Shown here: positions 9,399 to 19,500 of the stretch, in pieces
Layout of the letters: every line of letters starts with the position of its first letter
Numbering within the stretch: the first letter of the stretch is position 1
DNA from: an uncultured Flavobacteriales bacterium
GTDB lineage: Bacteria > Bacteroidota > Bacteroidia > Flavobacteriales_D > Sanyastnellaceae
NCBI GenBank assembly: GCA_949373165.1
Contig: CASICO010000017.1
Span: 1-64,000, forward strand
Length of the DNA stretch: 64,000 bases
Direction of reading: 5' to 3'
Program-made: the position numbers and the translations under genes
The notes under the pieces: generated by a model
What the model was told of the DNA's origin: nothing
The model's input: the letters and a program-made list of their open reading frames with translations, nothing else
The model's database searches: none

Positions 9399-10715
9399 AT
9401 GAAGCCCTTTGATCTTCAATCCCTCCTGGAACTGTTCGACAAATCGACTGGCATCACCACCGACACCCGCGAATGCGGGCCTGGCATGCTGTTTTTTGCC
9501 TTGCGCGGAGAACGGTTCAATGGCAACGCGTTCGCGCAGAAAGCCCTCGATGCTGGATGCTTAGCCGCAATCATAGACGACACCACCCTCCAAGGCACAT
9601 CGTTTTTCTTGGTGGACGACGTCCTCGCGGCACTGCAACAACTGGCCCGCTGCCACCGAAACAGGTTTTCGGGACCCGTCTTTGGTTTGACCGGCAGCAA
9701 TGGCAAAACCACGACCAAAGAATTGCTTCGCGCTGTTCTCTCCCAAAAGTTCAAAGTTTACGCTACAAAAGGCAACCTAAACAACCACATAGGCGTGCCA
9801 TTGACCTTGCTTTCGATGCCACAAGACGTCGAGTTTGCCTTGGTAGAAATGGGCGCAAACCATCAAGGAGAGATTGCCGAACTGGCCAAAATTGCCAATC
9901 CGAATTATGGAATGATCACCAATGTTGGGCACGCGCACCTCGAGGGTTTTGGTGGGATTGAAGGGGTCAAGAAAGGAAAACAGGAGCTCTTCGTGCACTT
10001 GGCGGCAGAACATGGGTACGCTTTTGTGCCCAGTGCGGATTCAGACCTTGTCGCCTTGGCCAATGTAGATGGGCTGCAGCGCATAGAGTTTGGGACACGC
10101 GAGCACCCTCCATTGGTATGGCGCGCAGGAGAGGCTCCTCAGAGCCCCGTATGCTGGTCTCTTGACGGATCCAATAATGCCGGCCCTTGGCACGTCAATG
10201 GCCGCCCTACCCCCGTCCAATTAGAGGGGCGTCATCAACTCGCCAACATGACGGCCGCCATCGCAGTGGGCCACCATTTTGGGGTTTCCCAAGAGGAAAT
10301 CGGAGATGCACTTGAAAAATTTCAACCGGTAAGCCAGCGGGGAGAGACCGTCCAAACTGAGCAGAATGTCGTGGTGGTAGACTGCTACAATGCCAACCCC
10401 AGTTCGGTGGAGTCAACACTGCGCTCGTTTGCTGCAGCACGACACAAAGCGCCCTTGGCCATTTTGGGCGACATGCTGGAACTGGGCGAATACGCTGCTC
10501 AGGGCCACCAACTCGTGAGGGAAGTCTGCCGCGAATGCACAATGGAATGCTGGGTTGTGGGGCCTCAGTTCAAAGAACACGCCCAAGGCGACTTTACCTT
10601 CCAAAATCTGGAGGATCTCCAAGACCACCTTGTCGCACATCCGTTACAGGGAAGAACCATCCTCATAAAAGGCTCCAGATCCATGCAACTCGAGAGACTC
10701 GTTGCTGCGCTCTGA
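9399..10715 (+). CDS. murF: UDP-N-acetylmuramoyl-tripeptide--D-alanyl-D-alanine ligase
   Basis: MurF adds D-Ala-D-Ala to UDP-MurNAc-tripeptide, the last cytoplasmic step of the peptidoglycan precursor. 438 residues from the ATG at 9399; a longer reading from 9285 would overlap gldJ and the terminator. Visible are the N-terminal uridine-binding region (ITTDTRECGPGMLFFALRG), the ATP P-loop TGSNGKTTTKELL, the Mg/carbamate region EMGANHQGEIAELAKIANPN with GMITNVGHAHLEGFGG, and the C-terminal Mur ligase domain with DCYNANPSSVESTL and ILGDMLELG. gldJ-murF adjacency is common in the phylum. No promoter is obvious in the short gap, so it may depend on read-through from gldJ. tyrS follows 28 bp after the stop. 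Confidence 0.95.
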   Translation: MKPFDLQSLLELFDKSTGITTDTRECGPGMLFFALRGERFNGNAFAQKALDAGCLAAIIDDTTLQGTSFFLVDDVLAALQQLARCHRNRFSGPVFGLTGSNGKTTTKELLRAVLSQKFKVYATKGNLNNHIGVPLTLLSMPQDVEFALVEMGANHQGEIAELAKIANPNYGMITNVGHAHLEGFGGIEGVKKGKQELFVHLAAEHGYAFVPSADSDLVALANVDGLQRIEFGTREHPPLVWRAGEAPQSPVCWSLDGSNNAGPWHVNGRPTPVQLEGRHQLANMTAAIAVGHHFGVSQEEIGDALEKFQPVSQRGETVQTEQNVVVVDCYNANPSSVESTLRSFAAARHKAPLAILGDMLELGEYAAQGHQLVREVCRECTMECWVVGPQFKEHAQGDFTFQNLEDLQDHLVAHPLQGRTILIKGSRSMQLERLVAAL

Positions 10716-10743
10716 CGCATCCTTCGACCTTACCTTTACAACC

Positions 10744-12021
10744 ATGGATTTCATAGCGGAACTCAAGTGGCGCGGCATGTTGCACGATGCCATGCCCGGA
10801 CTCGAGGAGCAACTGAGCAAGGAACAAACAACAGGCTACGTGGGCTTTGACCCCACGGCTGACTCTTTGCACATTGGCAACCTCGTGCCTGTGATGCTCC
10901 TGGTCCACCTCCAACGCGCTGGACACCGACCCATTGCTCTGGTCGGCGGCGCCACAGGAATGGTGGGCGACCCCAGTGGGAAAACTGCAGAGCGGCAGTT
11001 CCTCGACCTCGAAGTTCTGCAGCACAACTTGGACAGCCAAAAGGCGCAATTGGAGCGCTTTTTGGACTTTGAAGGGGCCAATGCCGCTCAAGTGGTCAAC
11101 AACCACGATTGGTTCAAAGACTTCAGCTTTCTCGACTTTATCCGGGATGTCGGCAAGCACATCACAGTGAACTACATGACCGCAAAAGAGTCGGTAAAAA
11201 ACCGACTGGAAGGTGGCATGAGCTTCACAGAATTCAGCTATCAATTGGTTCAGGGATATGACTTCTTCCACCTCTGGAAGACGCACAACTGCCTGCTTCA
11301 GATGGGCGGAAGTGACCAATGGGGAAACATGACCACGGGAACGGAACTCATTCGCCGAAAAGGTCAAGGCCATGCTTTTGCACTGACTGCCCCGCTCATT
11401 ACCAAGTCTGACGGCTCGAAATTCGGGAAGAGCGAAGGCGGGAACATTTGGATTGACAAAGCCAGAACAAGCGCCTACAAATTCTACCAATACTGGATCA
11501 ACGCAGCGGACGATGATGCCGCCAAATACCTCCGGATTTTCACCCTCATGAACCAAGATCAAATCTTGGCCATAGAGGCTGAACACGCTGAAAACCCGGG
11601 TGCTCGTGCCATGCAAAAAGCCTTGGCTGCGGACGTGACCAAACGCATCCATGGAGAGGGAGACCTAAACACAGCCATTGCAGCAACAGCCTTGCTGTTT
11701 GGAAAGAGCACCGAGGAGGATTTGAGGGCCTTGCCTGAGTCCGAATTGTTGAGTGTGTTTGAAGGTGTTCCGCAACGGGAGGTTAGCCGATCGGACTTGG
11801 CCCAAGGCATGGGCATCATCGACATGCTCGCTGGCGGAGAAACCCCCTTTCTTTCCAGCGGCGGAGACGCCCGACGTGCATTGAAAGAAAACTCAGTGAG
11901 CGTGAACCGCAACAAGGTTGGGCCAGACCATACGTTGACCACACAAGACGCCATTGGCAGCGGAATCATCCTGATTCAACGTGGCAAGAAGAACCACTAT
12001 TTGGTTCGGATTACAGGTTAA
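10744..12021 (+). CDS. tyrS: Tyrosyl-tRNA synthetase
   Basis: Class I aminoacyl-tRNA synthetase charging tRNA-Tyr. The start at 10744 (MDFIAELKWRGMLHD) matches the usual N-terminus and follows the murF stop by 28 bp; the ATG at 10702 would overlap murF. Signature regions: GFDPTADSLHIGNLVPVM (HIGH-like), GGATGMVGDPSGKTAER, the tyrosine-binding FSYQLVQGYDF and QMGGSDQWGN, and the KMSKS-equivalent KFGKSEGGNIW. A C-terminal S4-like domain ends in the last 60 residues (SVNRNKVG...GKKNHYLVRI). 425 residues, the normal length. Its stop codon directly abuts the stop of the convergent PiT-type permease. Confidence 0.97.
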   Translation: MDFIAELKWRGMLHDAMPGLEEQLSKEQTTGYVGFDPTADSLHIGNLVPVMLLVHLQRAGHRPIALVGGATGMVGDPSGKTAERQFLDLEVLQHNLDSQKAQLERFLDFEGANAAQVVNNHDWFKDFSFLDFIRDVGKHITVNYMTAKESVKNRLEGGMSFTEFSYQLVQGYDFFHLWKTHNCLLQMGGSDQWGNMTTGTELIRRKGQGHAFALTAPLITKSDGSKFGKSEGGNIWIDKARTSAYKFYQYWINAADDDAAKYLRIFTLMNQDQILAIEAEHAENPGARAMQKALAADVTKRIHGEGDLNTAIAATALLFGKSTEEDLRALPESELLSVFEGVPQREVSRSDLAQGMGIIDMLAGGETPFLSSGGDARRALKENSVSVNRNKVGPDHTLTTQDAIGSGIILIQRGKKNHYLVRITG

Positions 12022-13071
12022 TCAACCGAAAAGCGAGGCCAATTCCCGGCCTTCCACGAGGTAGAGAAAGACAACCAGCAAAACGCTGATGACCAGGCCC
12101 AAGGTGGCCTTTCCAAGATCGCCGAGGACCATTGGCCACACCCGAGAGCGGTCCAACTCGTTCAAGCGCAAATGCAGCGCCACCTCGCGTCCAGCGAGCA
12201 TGCCCAGAAAAACCCAAGTGGTGCTCATCGGCACCTTGGCGCCAATGCCAAACGTGTCAAACTTGAACACCAAGAGAACCCATCCGTAAAAGAGGTCGAT
12301 GAAAGTGGCCGAACGGATGTCTGCCGTGTTGGTTTTGACCCGAACGATCTTCTGGATCTCCCCTCCGCGTTGATAAAAGATGTAACCCAGCATGCCCACC
12401 AAAACGGCGAGTGCAAAGGCGAATTTCCAAGGCTGCACGTCTGCAGGGTCACCCAAGTAAACCAAGATGTTGACCAAGTCTTGGGTCAACCATTGGCTCC
12501 AAAGAAAACCCGTTGCCAGCCATTGTGTTACCGTCCAGAATCGCTTGTCCCTCATGAGCCCCTTCCCCTCTTCCATGGGGTTCTTGAGGAAGTACCGCTC
12601 CGTCAAACGGCTCAGCGCGATGAACGCGACGATGGCAAACAAGAAGGCCACGCCATATCCACCTAAACTCTTGACCAACATTTTGGGCAGGGCTTTGGGG
12701 GCGAAAAAGGTCAGGACCAGAAACGTCGTGCTCACAGGAATTCCCAGACGCGTGATGGCCAGCAATGCCAATGGCGGCAGAACATACCAAATGGACATCT
12801 TCGGGAAATCAATCGGCTTATTGGGGTCTTGAAACAAACCGGCGTACTTGCCGAAGGTCAAATCCCCACCTCGGCCCCCGAGGTATTCACCCAAGCCGAA
12901 ATACCCCATGGTAACCACCACGGTCATGATGCCCCCGGCAAACAACCACAGGACCCACCACGGCTTATCCTCGTTGGACGTCAAGAAGGTTCCCAAAGTC
13001 TGGATGCTGTCGTTTCCCACCACCGAATAAGCAGCGAGAGAAAAACCCAACAAGGCAATGATGGTTTCCAT
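12022..13071 (-). CDS. Divergent PiT-family (PHO4-like) inorganic phosphate permease
   Basis: 349-residue integral membrane protein with about eight to ten hydrophobic segments. Both halves carry a PiT-like signature: an N-terminal GNDSIQTLGTFL resembling the family's GANDxAN motif, ITRLGIPVSTTFLVL in the first half, and AKVPMSTTWVFLGMLAGRE in the second. The two P-x-S-T-T elements suggest the inverted internal duplication of PiT transporters, which move Pi with Na+ or H+. The canonical GANDVANAFG sequence is degenerate, so substrate is inferred. A cytosolic stretch (RYFLKNPMEEGKGLMRDK) sits mid-protein. It is convergent with tyrS (zero gap) and lies 57 bp downstream of the LuxE-like gene on the same strand. 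Confidence 0.6.
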   Translation of the reverse strand: METIIALLGFSLAAYSVVGNDSIQTLGTFLTSNEDKPWWVLWLFAGGIMTVVVTMGYFGLGEYLGGRGGDLTFGKYAGLFQDPNKPIDFPKMSIWYVLPPLALLAITRLGIPVSTTFLVLTFFAPKALPKMLVKSLGGYGVAFLFAIVAFIALSRLTERYFLKNPMEEGKGLMRDKRFWTVTQWLATGFLWSQWLTQDLVNILVYLGDPADVQPWKFAFALAVLVGMLGYIFYQRGGEIQKIVRVKTNTADIRSATFIDLFYGWVLLVFKFDTFGIGAKVPMSTTWVFLGMLAGREVALHLRLNELDRSRVWPMVLGDLGKATLGLVISVLLVVFLYLVEGRELASLFG

Positions 13072-13128
13072 GCGCGGCGAATCTAAGCGCCGTCTTGATG
13101 TCTGCCAAGGGATGTGAAAAGGAGCTGA

Positions 13129-14256
13129 TTAAAGAACCATAAGATTGCAGCCACGGACTTCCGAATGATCGAAGCGTCCCAGCACTTCAAAGCCCCGGTT
13201 TTCGTGGCCTTGGATGGGCCGAACCAAATCCTGGGTGGACAAAAATGAGCAACTCCCCAAGTTGGCGAGGTCAACGACATCCAACCCTCCTGTCGCCCCT
13301 TGCGTGTTCAATGAGAGCGGATCATCGGTTCGCCGAATGCGAATGCGCATCCATGGCGGCGTCACGTATTGACCTTGGCCCGAAGACCATGCTTGGCTCA
13401 GCAACTCGGTCATTCCATATTCTCCGAAAATCGCAGGACAACCAAAATGCCCCATCAAATGGGTGTGAACCTCTTCCCTGACCCATTCTTTTCGCCGGCC
13501 TTTCATGCCCCCAGTCTCCACCACCCTGACTTTGGAGGGAAGGGACCCTCGTCCGGATTCAGACCATGCTTCTGCGGCGTCCACAAGCGCCCAGGTGACC
13601 CCCATCAGCACCGGGAAGCGCTGGGTCTCCAAAACCGCGTCTATGGCTTTAAACAAGCCGTCAAAGTCATCCAGAAAGAAACCCTGCTCCGGAGATTCAC
13701 CTGGAAGACACCAACCCGCAGTCCTCAAGTCCATCACCATGTGCACCAAGCTGCTGTCCGAGCGTTCGAGATAACCTGGCAACATCCCCAGAAGAACCCC
13801 ACCGTCTTCCCCCGGCGGTCCAAACTGCCGCTGAAAACCCCATTGAGCGCTGGCGGCATACAACGAAGGCGTGCGCACGACGTGCTCTCCCCTTGTCTGA
13901 CCTGTGGTCCCACTGGTCCTGAACACGAAAGCCGCTTCATCCTCTGCCGTGCCCTGCGTAAAGACCTCTCCCCACTTGAATGCCTCGACAGGCATGGTTG
14001 GGGCGGCTGTCCAATGACCTAAGCTGGCCGCGCGTTGATCGTCCCAGCCCAGCGCCAAACACCAACGGCGATAAATGGCGTTTCCCGAAAATTGGTGGCG
14101 GAAAACCGCCAAAGCGAGCGCATTGAACGCCTCATCCGTCCAATCTTCTGTAGCCGATTTTGAAATGGCTGCATGCACGGCTGTGCGCAAGGCTTGGCCT
14201 TGCGTTTTCATCTCTTCTGGCGACCGATGAAGGCCAACAAATTCAGAATGCGGCAT
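13129..14256 (-). CDS. LuxE-like acyl-protein synthetase / AMP-binding protein
   Basis: About 375 residues from the ATG at 14256 (MPHSEFVGLHRS); the reading frame extends upstream, but that part looks non-coding and overlaps the divergent lipoprotein gene. It resembles the LuxE branch of the adenylate-forming superfamily, which activates fatty acids as acyl-AMP and transfers them to a protein thiol. Seen are a P-loop-like AFVFRTSGTTGQTRGEH, LLGMLPGYLERSDSSLVHM, VVETGGMKGRRKEW, and IFGEYGMTELLSQAW (the YGMTE adenylate motif). No luxCD partners are present. In Bacteroidota, stand-alone LuxE-like genes are common and uncharacterised. Substrate and acceptor are unknown. Confidence 0.7.
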   Translation of the reverse strand: MPHSEFVGLHRSPEEMKTQGQALRTAVHAAISKSATEDWTDEAFNALALAVFRHQFSGNAIYRRWCLALGWDDQRAASLGHWTAAPTMPVEAFKWGEVFTQGTAEDEAAFVFRTSGTTGQTRGEHVVRTPSLYAASAQWGFQRQFGPPGEDGGVLLGMLPGYLERSDSSLVHMVMDLRTAGWCLPGESPEQGFFLDDFDGLFKAIDAVLETQRFPVLMGVTWALVDAAEAWSESGRGSLPSKVRVVETGGMKGRRKEWVREEVHTHLMGHFGCPAIFGEYGMTELLSQAWSSGQGQYVTPPWMRIRIRRTDDPLSLNTQGATGGLDVVDLANLGSCSFLSTQDLVRPIQGHENRGFEVLGRFDHSEVRGCNLMVL

Positions 14257-14304
14257 ATCGCGCAAAATGCGGCTTATTTTGGCATCATGCCTCAGGCCAC
14301 ACGA

Positions 14305-14805
14305 ATGAATTGGAGCAAAATATTGGGCTTGTCGACTGGACTCGCCATGGTCATGTCCGCTTGTGAGCCACCAATTTCTCTGCCTCCAGAGCCTCGACTT
14401 CTCAATTTGGAGCTCACCACGGCGGGTAATCTTGGCCTGCTCACGCTGGACTTTGAAGATGGAGACGGCAATTTCGGACTGGACCAGACGGACACCACAG
14501 GCGTATTCTGCACGAGCTGCCCATTTCATCACAACATCTTTTGCGAGTACGAAGAACTTCGAGATGGACAATGGACACCCATTGAGCTTGACCCTGCACT
14601 GGATCAGGTGCCTTTTTACTACCGGGCACCCCGAATTGAACCTACTGGGCAAAACAAAACACTCAGGGGCACCATCACGGTAGAGCTGGCCCCGCGTTAT
14701 TATTTGCTCACGGCTTGGGACACATTGAGGTTTGCCGTCCACATTGTCGATCGGGACTTGCAGTCCAGCGATACGCTTCGCACTTCTGCCGTGCTTAAGC
14801 CCTGA
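14305..14805 (+). CDS. Small lipoprotein of unknown function
   Basis: 166 residues from ATG 14305 (MNWSKILGLSTGLAMVMSAC); the hydrophobic segment ends in a lipobox (VMSAC) so the mature protein should be membrane-anchored. The mature part is beta-rich and acidic: LLTLDFEDGDGNFGLDQTD looks like an immunoglobulin-like strand with a Ca-binding-type DxDGxxG loop, and there is a Cys pair at FCTSCPFHHNIFC. I do not recognise a characterised family. A start at 14287 is also possible. It is transcribed divergently from the LuxE-like gene (48 bp) and its 3' end overlaps the Na/Pi-cotransporter gene by 11 bp on the opposite strand. Confidence 0.7.
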   Translation: MNWSKILGLSTGLAMVMSACEPPISLPPEPRLLNLELTTAGNLGLLTLDFEDGDGNFGLDQTDTTGVFCTSCPFHHNIFCEYEELRDGQWTPIELDPALDQVPFYYRAPRIEPTGQNKTLRGTITVELAPRYYLLTAWDTLRFAVHIVDRDLQSSDTLRTSAVLKP

Positions 14806-16477
14806 AAATGTCGGTGAACTTGGTGGAGAGCAGTCCCATTCTCAGGCCCATCTCTTCCAGCAAATCCCCCATTTCGCTGAACGCCATTCCGCTTTCCACG
14901 GAGTAACGCCCTTTTCGGATCTCTTCCCGGTGCTTCAATCGCATCTGCTCTCGAATGGCCTCGACTTCAATCAACCGAGACTCCAATTTCCCAATGTGCA
15001 AAGCACTTTGCGTAGGGCTCACTTCCAATGGACCATTGAGTTCCCCCAAGGATTCCATGGCCTCGGACAGCCCTTCCAACATGTCCACCAATCGTCGCCT
15101 TTGCTTTGGGACGAAATACACATCCCCCTGCTCCCTTTCGAGTTGCAGTTGACGAAACCGATTGCAGAGCGCTACAATCTGGCCCATGTCTCCGGTCCAC
15201 TCCAGGAGGAATTGCACCTTCCGATAGGTCCCCCCCGATAGCTTATTTCGTGCCAAGCGCTCTAAAAACCGCTTCACCTCAGATTCATATCGCGCGCCCA
15301 AGCTCCAATACTCTTGGATGTGCCCCCCTATTGCTTCCCGCTTGATGGGGTCCAACTCCTCCAGCATGGCCTTCATTTCCTTGATCATTTTCAAGGCCAG
15401 TTCATGGTGCCTCTCCGCCTCTCTTTGCGCTTCCAACACCTGCAACTCTGGCGCATCCATTCCACTCGTGGTGACCATGGGTGTATGATATCCTCGGATG
15501 CCTTCGCCCGGAAAACACCTCCTAACCAACCAAAGAATGGGCTTGGGGAACAAGCCAAAAAACGTGGTCATTGCCAGATTAAATCCGGTATGCAGCAACA
15601 CCAAGACCACGGCAACATCTGTGCGGCCGTCTCCCATTGGCGCTAAAAACCAATGAATGCCGTCCAACGCCCAATGCAATCCCGGAAGCACAATCAACAC
15701 CCCAATGGTGTTGACCAAAAAGTGACTCAATGCCGCTCGCCTCGCCTCACGGCCCGAGACCAATGAAGCCAAAATGGCAGTGGATGTGGTTCCGATGTTG
15801 GCCCCAAGAATGACCGCTGCCCCCATGGTCTCTGACACCGCCCCTCCAGCTGCCAACGTCACCACCAAAGCCAACATCGCTGACGAACTCTGGAAAGCCA
15901 GTGTCCCCAATACCCCAATCACAACCGTACCCAGCAAAGCCAGCATTGAGCCGCCAGTAAAGGGCTCGAGAAAACCAGCCAATCCGGCCTCCGTGAGGGG
16001 AGGAACCCCATCACGAATCAACCCCAAACCGACAAACATCAGCGAAAACCCAATGATGGCTTCGGCCGTGGTTTTGGTGCGCCGGCGCTTTGCAAACAAC
16101 AAGGGAAGGGCCAAAGCCAACAGGGGAAGGGCCAACTCACCAAGCGATGGCTGGCTGATGGTCAATACGACCAACCAACTCGTGAGGGTCGTGCCCAAAT
16201 TTGCCCCAAGAAGAATGAAATAGGCCTCAGAGAGACGGAGCAACCCCACTTGAACAAAACTGACCACCATCACAGAGGTCACACTGCTGGACTGAAGGAG
16301 ACCCGTCAAACTTAAACCCGTGAAATAAGCCCGTGCAGGGCTGCGGGTGACTGTGCCAACAGCTCGCCTGAACCTGGCGCCAGCGAGCCTCTGAATGGAT
16401 TCACTCATCAGCACCATTCCGTATACGAACAGCCCAACGGCGCCGATCAGATGGAAAATTTGAATGGTTCCGTTCAT
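14795..16477 (-). CDS. Na/Pi-cotransporter family protein with PhoU-like C-terminus
   Basis: 560 residues. The N-terminal ~330 residues are hydrophobic and hold the two family repeats with QSSS motifs (SLTGLLQSSSVTSVMVVSF and LGTLAFQSSSAMLALVV), plus GANLGTTLTSW and GANIGTTSTAIL, typical of NptA/YjbB-type Na-dependent phosphate cotransporters. From about residue 345 a charged helical domain (REAERHHELALKMIKEMKAM) resembles PhoU, which is commonly fused in this family. Such proteins may import or export Pi. It is the second predicted phosphate transporter within 4.5 kb. No PstSCAB or PhoBR genes are in the window. Confidence 0.88.
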   Translation of the reverse strand: MNGTIQIFHLIGAVGLFVYGMVLMSESIQRLAGARFRRAVGTVTRSPARAYFTGLSLTGLLQSSSVTSVMVVSFVQVGLLRLSEAYFILLGANLGTTLTSWLVVLTISQPSLGELALPLLALALPLLFAKRRRTKTTAEAIIGFSLMFVGLGLIRDGVPPLTEAGLAGFLEPFTGGSMLALLGTVVIGVLGTLAFQSSSAMLALVVTLAAGGAVSETMGAAVILGANIGTTSTAILASLVSGREARRAALSHFLVNTIGVLIVLPGLHWALDGIHWFLAPMGDGRTDVAVVLVLLHTGFNLAMTTFFGLFPKPILWLVRRCFPGEGIRGYHTPMVTTSGMDAPELQVLEAQREAERHHELALKMIKEMKAMLEELDPIKREAIGGHIQEYWSLGARYESEVKRFLERLARNKLSGGTYRKVQFLLEWTGDMGQIVALCNRFRQLQLEREQGDVYFVPKQRRRLVDMLEGLSEAMESLGELNGPLEVSPTQSALHIGKLESRLIEVEAIREQMRLKHREEIRKGRYSVESGMAFSEMGDLLEEMGLRMGLLSTKFTDIFRA

Positions 16478-16527
16478 GAAGGGAGTTCAAGAATAGCGGA
16501 TAGAAACACGCGCGCCTTCAACAGGGC

Positions 16528-16560
16528 AAAAAAGAAGGGCGACAATGCTGCCGCCCTTCT
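16528..16560 (-). terminator. Intrinsic terminator of the giant secreted-protein gene
   Basis: Read on the minus strand, AGAAGGGCG (16560-16552) pairs with CGCCCTTCT (16541-16533) across a ten-base loop, then a run of T follows (16533-16528). It lies 24-57 bases beyond the stop at 16585 and is a textbook rho-independent terminator for that gene. Confidence 0.85.
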
Positions 16561-16584
16561 GTTCATTTTGGCAATTTCAAGCCC

Positions 16585-19500
16585 TTACTCTGGACATGGA
16601 GTCGCAAAGGTTCCGAGCAAAATCAAGAGGTCACTTACCGAAGTTGTGCCATCGTTGTTCAAGTCAGTTGGGCAATCATTGACCGGAGCCAAATCACAAG
16701 AGCCGTCATCGAAGAGGGCAGTCTCATCGTAATTGCTGGATTCAGTATACGTGCAACCGTAACAATCGTAAGTACAAGACCCATCGTCGAAGAGGGCCGT
16801 CGTCAAGTAGTTGCATGCTGTACCGACTGTACATCCAAGGGCTGAACTGTTGGCTGCGCCCGGCGTGCCGTTGTCCACCCAGCTGTTCTGCCAGTTGTCT
16901 GCATCGTCATTGTTGAGGTTCGTGGCAATGAGCTCCAATGAAGCACACCCTCCGTCAGGACTGGCTGCAAGCACGTTTCCGAGCACACTGACCTCCTGTG
17001 AAGGCCATGGTTCTGCGTCGTCATAAGTGACCGCGTCCACCACGTTCCCAAAGGCATCTTGCAACTGGACTGTACCGCCACCATTGCCCCAGTTGCCGTT
17101 GTCCATCAAGAACACCGTAATGCCCATGTCCGTGTAGTTGGTCTGGGCAACGAGTCCGGGAACCACCAAGAAGTAACCTCCTGCTGGAATGACCGTTCCC
17201 GCTGGGAAGGACATGGCGAAGGCCAACGAAGTTGGGTCTGAGAAGGCAGACCACACTTGGTAACCACTGAGGTCCGCCTCTTCACCGGCGTTGTAGAACT
17301 CGGCATACTCCCAATCGAAGTCACCTCCTTGGGCTCCACATGGATTGTAATGAATCTCGTTCACGATGACGTTGGGAAGCGTGTAGTAACAAGTGGTGTT
17401 GTCGGCCACCGTCACATTTGCGTTGTAGTTCAACGCAGCTTCATCGTTACACCCTGTGATGATGCAGCTGCCGTCGTCAGAAGTGGCTTCTGCGTTGTAG
17501 TTGTCTGCAGCCGGATTCGTGCAGCCCGGAATGTTGGCACAAGAGCCGTCATCCTCATTGGCCAAAGACCAATAGTTCGGGAAAGTATCGTCGGTGCAAC
17601 CCAGGCGCACCACATCCGTGGAATCGCGTGGCTCCAACTTCCAGTTCCCATAAGCATATCCCGTTGGCGCCGTTACACGGTACGTGCGACCCGCCTCAAC
17701 AAGTCCTGCACCAAAGGCATCGTAGGCGCGGTCATTGACCCGGGCACCGCCACTGCCATCGTTCAATGACCACTCGGCAAACCCAAGATCTGCGTTGTCA
17801 CATGCTGCGGTAACCGAAATCAAAACGGCTTCCCAATCTTCCATGTTCATGTCGCCGGAGGCCAGAACCTCTGCCGCTGGAAGCGGGTTGCCGGTACTGA
17901 GCACTGTAATGGTTGGGCTGGGAATGAACTCATTTCCATACCAAGTGTCGGGGGCTACCTGTGATCTCAACTTCGTCACCCATCTGCACATTGCCAATGG
18001 ACTCAGCGGTCAAATCACTTCCACGAACCCAGATCGCGGAAAATGCACCTGTTCCGTTTTGCATGGTGAATGCGGCTTGGTTGCCAAAGGAACCATCATC
18101 CGTCAAGTACACGCCCGTTACGATGCCTGTGGTGGTCACAAGTCCTGTGGCCGTGCCATCATTGATCTCCTGAATGGTCACGTTGGGAATGAAGAGGCAA
18201 CTGCCATCATCTACAGTGGCATTGATGTCGTAGTTGAGCGCCAACTGATCTGTACAACCTTCTGTATCTGAAGCGCAAAGCCCAGTAAATTCATGACTAT
18301 TGTAGCCCTCGAGTGCGTTGTTCAACGCGTAGTCATTGTCCAAAACAATCCACTCGCTGTCCTCGGATGATGTCCCCGCGCTGGTGGCCCAGTCGCCTCC
18401 ATTTCCGAAGGACACATTCGACTTCCGACGAAGGGTCTGATTCTGTGTGGCATTGGTCATGCCCGCAACATCCCAAGCTGATCCAGGATCCGAACCGTAA
18501 GGCTCTCCAATCACGTCGAGCAAGTCCCAATCTCCACCGTTGCCGAACGAGGCAGTGGCACTGAACATGATGGCGAAAGCATCGTCACCATTGGAGAGGT
18601 ATTGCCATGTCGCATCGGCGCTGTCGAGCAACGCTGCACTGGCCGATGGGTGAACCACCATAAAAGTCTCTCCTGCCCCAAGCGACCCCCCGGTAGGGAA
18701 AATGTCGTTCCAAAAATCCCACTCCTCTGCAGCAGGGTCCGTGTTGTTCGCGCCATTGGATTGGCTCGCTATGGCATAAAGTGCCAGGCTGACCGCGCTG
18801 CTCGTTGGATTGTAGACTTCGAGGTATTTGTTGCTTGAAGAACCTTCTGAATACTCACTAAAGAAGAGGTTGCAAGGCGCACTGCCCGTGCAAGATCCAT
18901 CGTCAATGTCGGCTCCTGCAGTGGTGTTGTCTGCACTTGGAAGGGTGCAACCATAAAGCAGCACGTCGTCCATGTCCCGTGGGATCATCTTGAAGTTGCC
19001 AAAGCTGTAATGCAAGGGCGCCGTGACTTGGAACTGAGCACCTGAAGCCACTTCTCCAGTGGAGAGGTGATCCCATCCGCGATCGTCAATGCGCAGTTCA
19101 CCTGAGGTGTCATCCATCCCCCATTCTCCATTGCCGAGATCAGGTGAGCCCACGATTCCAGTGGACTGAATCAGAACACCTTCCCACTCTTCCATGTTGG
19201 CAGCGCCCGTTCCGAGCACCTCCGCGGCAGGAAGGTCATTGTTTTGACTTTGTATGCTGGTCACGAGTGGGTTTCCAGCCACACCTGAAATCTGAGTCAG
19301 GTCAAAGTATTCGGAGATCTGACCGGTCAAACTCACGAAGTCCCCAACTGTAACAGCCACTTCTGGGTTGATGCCGAACAAACCGCTGTAGGCACCTGTG
19401 CCTTGCTGCAAGCTGAACAAGCTCCCGTAAACACCCGTCACAATGCCACTCACCGTCACCAAAGAATCGGTGAACACAGGAGGCGTCAAGGCCTGACCTG

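Noticed and set aside
10663..11652. A 329-codon minus-strand frame across murF and tyrS.
   Set aside because: Antisense to well-conserved synthetase motifs; no signal, domain or plausible start region.
17930..17997. Two separate overlapping genes at 16585-17997 and 17930-21208.
   Set aside because: The shared pattern of OB-like repeats and the continuation of a GDEVEITG-type strand across a G5 run show one gene with a frameshift, not two.
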